The notes below the pieces were generated by a model. The model was not told the origin of the DNA, searched no databases, and saw only the letters and a program-made list of their open reading frames with translations. A program made the position numbers and the translations under genes. Source: Fidelibacterota bacterium (GTDB lineage Bacteria; Marinisomatota; Marinisomatia; Marinisomatales; TCS56). Taken from it: a stretch of DNA of 6,254 nucleotides. Every line of letters begins with the position of its first letter. The stretch's first letter is position 1. The DNA lies in assembly GCA_030634675.1 (NCBI GenBank), contig DAOWAH010000106.1, positions 1-6,254 on the forward strand. Reading direction: 5' to 3'. Positions 3,927 through 6,254 of the stretch are shown here, one piece after another.

Positions 3927-6254
3927 TTATCTTATTACAATATTGATCAGCCTGCCGGGCACATAGATTTCTTTCACTACTTCCCTGTCTTTTATGAATC
4001 TGGCTACATTCTCATCTTTTTGTGCTGCTTCCATGATTTGTTCTTTTCCAGCCTGAGCATTTATACTGATCTCGCCCCGGCGTTTACCATTTACTTGAAC
4101 GGCAATTGTTATTTGATCGGCGATCAGATATTTTTCATCATAACTGGGCCAAGATTCATAACCAATTGTATCTTCATGCCCCAGGTATTGCCATAATTCT
4201 TCAGCCATATGTGGCGCGAACGGAGCCAATAATCTTAAAAAGCTTTCCAGTGCCGTACGATTGATTGTTTTAGCTTTGCCTAGCTCGTTCATAAAAATCA
4301 TCATCTGACTAATGGCTGTATTCAAGGCCAGGTTGTCAATATCTTCGGTGACTTTTTTTATGGTGTAGTGCAAAATTTGATTTTGTTTGGAGTTTAATAG
4401 CGTATCATCCAGTTCCACTTCCTGCACAAAACGCCAGATCCGTTTTATAAAACGATCAATTCCGGAAATTCCCTTAGTATCCCAGGCTGCTGATTGGTCA
4501 AATGGTCCGATGAACATCTCATAAATCCGAAATACATCGGCACCATGTTCGCTGACTACTTCATCAGGATTAATGACATTGCCCCGGGATTTAGACATTT
4601 TTTCGCCGCCTTCTCCCAATACCATACCATGGGAAGTACGCTTTAAATATGGTTCGGAAACCGGTACATGACCATAATCGGCTAAAAATTTATTCCAGAA
4701 ACGGCTGTATAAAAGATGCAGGGTCGTATGCTCCATACCACCATTATACCAGTCAACGGGCATCCAGTAAGCCAGTTTTTGAGGGTCGGCGATGCAATCA
4801 GCGTTGTTGGGGTCGATATAACGGAGAAAATACCATGAAGAACCGGCCCAGTTGGGCATTGTGTCGGTTTCTCTGATCGCGGCCGCACTGCATTCAGGAC
4901 AAGTTGTATTCACCCAGTCAGTTATTGCGGCGAGCGGTGATTCACCGGTAGCGGTTGGTTCATATTTCTTGACTTCCGGTAGTAATACGGGTAAATCCTG
5001 GTCAGATACAGGTACCCAACCACATTCAGGACAATTGATCATTGGAATCGGTTCACCCCAGTAACGCTGACGTGAAAAAACCCAGTCCCGCAGCTTATAA
5101 TTAACAGCCGCCCTGCCGATCCCCTTATCCTCAAGCCAACGGGTTGTCCTATCCTTGGCCTCAACTACGCTCAGTCCATTGATATCTAGACCGCTGTCAT
5201 TTGCAGAATTGATGGATTTGCCATCATGTGTCCAGCAGGCTGCTCCCGCTAAAATTGATTCTACGCTCATACCAGCCTGTTTAACCTGACTTTTATTCGG
5301 ATCGATGATACAGCGGATCAATAAATTAAATTTACGAGCAAATTCAAAATCCCTTTCGTCATGGGCTGGTACGGCCATAATGGCGCCGGTGCCATAGCTG
5401 ATCAGGACATAATCAGCCACCCAAATTGGTATCTTTTCTTCAGTGACAGGATTTATAGCATAAGCACCAGTAAATACACCTGTTTTTTCATCACTCAATG
5501 CGGTTCTTTCCAGATCGCTTCTTGTGCTGCTGAATTGAATATATTGGTCGACCGCTTCCTTTTTATCAGGAGCTGTAATATGATTTACCAGCTCGTGTTC
5601 CGGTGCCAAAACCATGTAAGTTGCACCAAACAAGGTGTCAGGCCTGGTCGTAAAGACGGAAAGTTCTTCATCATGGCCATGGATATTAAAACGTACATCA
5701 GCTCCCTCAGAGCGACCGATCCAATTGATTTGCTGGGCTTTAATTTTGTCAAGAAAATCAACTTCATCTAATCCGTCAATAAGTTTATCGGCATATTCAG
5801 TGATTTTAAGCATCCATTGTTCGATGCGCCGTTTTTCAACATCACCACCGCAGCGCTCACATTGTCCGTCGACAACCTCCTCGTTAGCCAGCCCAATCTT
5901 ACAATTCAGGCACCAATTAATGGCCATTTTATCTTTGTAGGCCAATCCCTGTTTGAAAAACTGGACAAAAATCCATTGCGTCCATTTGTAATAGTCCGGA
6001 TCAGTGGTATTTACGACACGGTTCCAATCAAAAGAAAATCCAAGTGATTGTAATTGCTTGGTAAAACGATCAATATTCTGCCTGGTGATTACTGCCGGAT
6101 GAATTCCGGTCTTAATGGCATAATTTTCCGAAGGCAGGCCAAAACTGTCGAAGCCCATGGGGAACAAAACGTTAAATCCTTCCATGCGCTTTTTTCGTGC
6201 CAGAATATCCAGGGCCGTGTAAGACCTCGGATGCCCCACATGCAATCCATCTCC
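3927..6254 (-). CDS. leuS: Leucyl-tRNA synthetase (5' end outside window)
   Basis: The minus-strand frame is open from the right edge to TAA (3929-3927). It begins GDGLHVGHP, the class I HIGH motif, so the TTG at 6245-6243 is an internal leucine and roughly 45-50 N-terminal residues are missing. Numbered from that TTG, landmarks in order are HVGHP (2-6); a first zinc ribbon CLNC...CERC (112-115, 129-132); the CP1 editing domain with TTRPDT (199-204) and GTGAIMAVPAHDERD (285-299, D296); WVFSRQRYWGEPIP (388-401); a second CPEC...CPEC ribbon (405-408, 449-452); ETDTMPNWAGSSWY (459-472); KMSKS (549-553); the anticodon-binding helical domain (about 595-700); and a C-terminal domain from about 710. 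It charges tRNA-Leu with leucine and hydrolyses mischarged products. No frameshift or missing catalytic motif is seen. It converges on the channel gene. Confidence 0.98.
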   Translation of the reverse strand, partial: GDGLHVGHPRSYTALDILARKKRMEGFNVLFPMGFDSFGLPSENYAIKTGIHPAVITRQNIDRFTKQLQSLGFSFDWNRVVNTTDPDYYKWTQWIFVQFFKQGLAYKDKMAINWCLNCKIGLANEEVVDGQCERCGGDVEKRRIEQWMLKITEYADKLIDGLDEVDFLDKIKAQQINWIGRSEGADVRFNIHGHDEELSVFTTRPDTLFGATYMVLAPEHELVNHITAPDKKEAVDQYIQFSSTRSDLERTALSDEKTGVFTGAYAINPVTEEKIPIWVADYVLISYGTGAIMAVPAHDERDFEFARKFNLLIRCIIDPNKSQVKQAGMSVESILAGAACWTHDGKSINSANDSGLDINGLSVVEAKDRTTRWLEDKGIGRAAVNYKLRDWVFSRQRYWGEPIPMINCPECGWVPVSDQDLPVLLPEVKKYEPTATGESPLAAITDWVNTTCPECSAAAIRETDTMPNWAGSSWYFLRYIDPNNADCIADPQKLAYWMPVDWYNGGMEHTTLHLLYSRFWNKFLADYGHVPVSEPYLKRTSHGMVLGEGGEKMSKSRGNVINPDEVVSEHGADVFRIYEMFIGPFDQSAAWDTKGISGIDRFIKRIWRFVQEVELDDTLLNSKQNQILHYTIKKVTEDIDNLALNTAISQMMIFMNELGKAKTINRTALESFLRLLAPFAPHMAEELWQYLGHEDTIGYESWPSYDEKYLIADQITIAVQVNGKRRGEISINAQAGKEQIMEAAQKDENVARFIKDREVVKEIYVPGRLINIVIR

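Noticed and set aside
5361..5771. Plus-strand 136-codon open frame opposite leuS
   Set aside because: It lies wholly within the antisense of the LeuS editing-domain region, has no recognisable domain, and leuS is intact.
5635..6047. Two overlapping plus-strand frames of 101 and 76 codons opposite leuS
   Set aside because: They are antisense shadows of the conserved leuS catalytic region with no family resemblance or ribosome site.
3927..6245. TTG at 6245-6243 as the leuS start
   Set aside because: The codons before it read GDG, giving GDGLHVGHP, the standard LeuS context of the HIGH motif. The true start is outside the window.

Overview
This is bacterial DNA with four parts: the end of one gene at the left edge, a small accessory region with a toxin-antitoxin pair, a tRNA and repeats, a compact run of three housekeeping or membrane genes, and most of a convergent leucyl-tRNA synthetase gene. 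The organism cannot be named from this window. Shine-Dalgarno sequences, an ATGA-overlapping toxin-antitoxin pair and a two-zinc-ribbon bacterial LeuS show it is bacterial. The tRNA lacks an encoded CCA end, which argues against an Escherichia-like gammaproteobacterium. The short hairpin repeats with an ATTTATAG tail resemble dispersed repeats I recall from Bacteroidetes/Ignavibacteria-like and uncultured genomes, but that is a weak clue.

Layout: 1-401 is the C-terminal part of a probable class I SAM-dependent methyltransferase. 402-672 is intergenic, with a 9-bp stem hairpin, one copy of a degenerate direct repeat, and the promoter and operator of the next operon. 673-1343 is an AT-rich type II toxin-antitoxin operon (Phd/YefM antitoxin, PIN-domain VapC toxin). 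1344-1499 carries the second copy of the direct repeat. 1500-1573 is tRNA-Arg(CCG). 1576-1820 is a roughly 245-nt imperfect palindrome with four symmetrically placed mini-hairpins and inverted-repeat ends, beginning three bases after the tRNA. 1821-1947 is a leader with a very strong ribosome binding site. 1948-3880 is a rightward cluster: RDD-family membrane protein, CutA, and a two-TM potassium channel with an RCK/TrkA domain; CutA and the channel are one base apart. 3881-3926 is the convergent gap. 3927-6254 is leuS on the minus strand, complete at its C-terminus and cut by the window just upstream of the HIGH motif.

The toxin and antitoxin form a self-contained stability or stress module. 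CutA and the channel are probably translated together, suggesting a link between ion or metal homeostasis and K+ flux, though this is inference. The most unusual items are the palindromic element beside the tRNA, the direct repeats bracketing the toxin-antitoxin operon (their differences look codon-like), and, in the channel, a TVGYS selectivity filter plus a possible internal start that would give a free RCK subunit.
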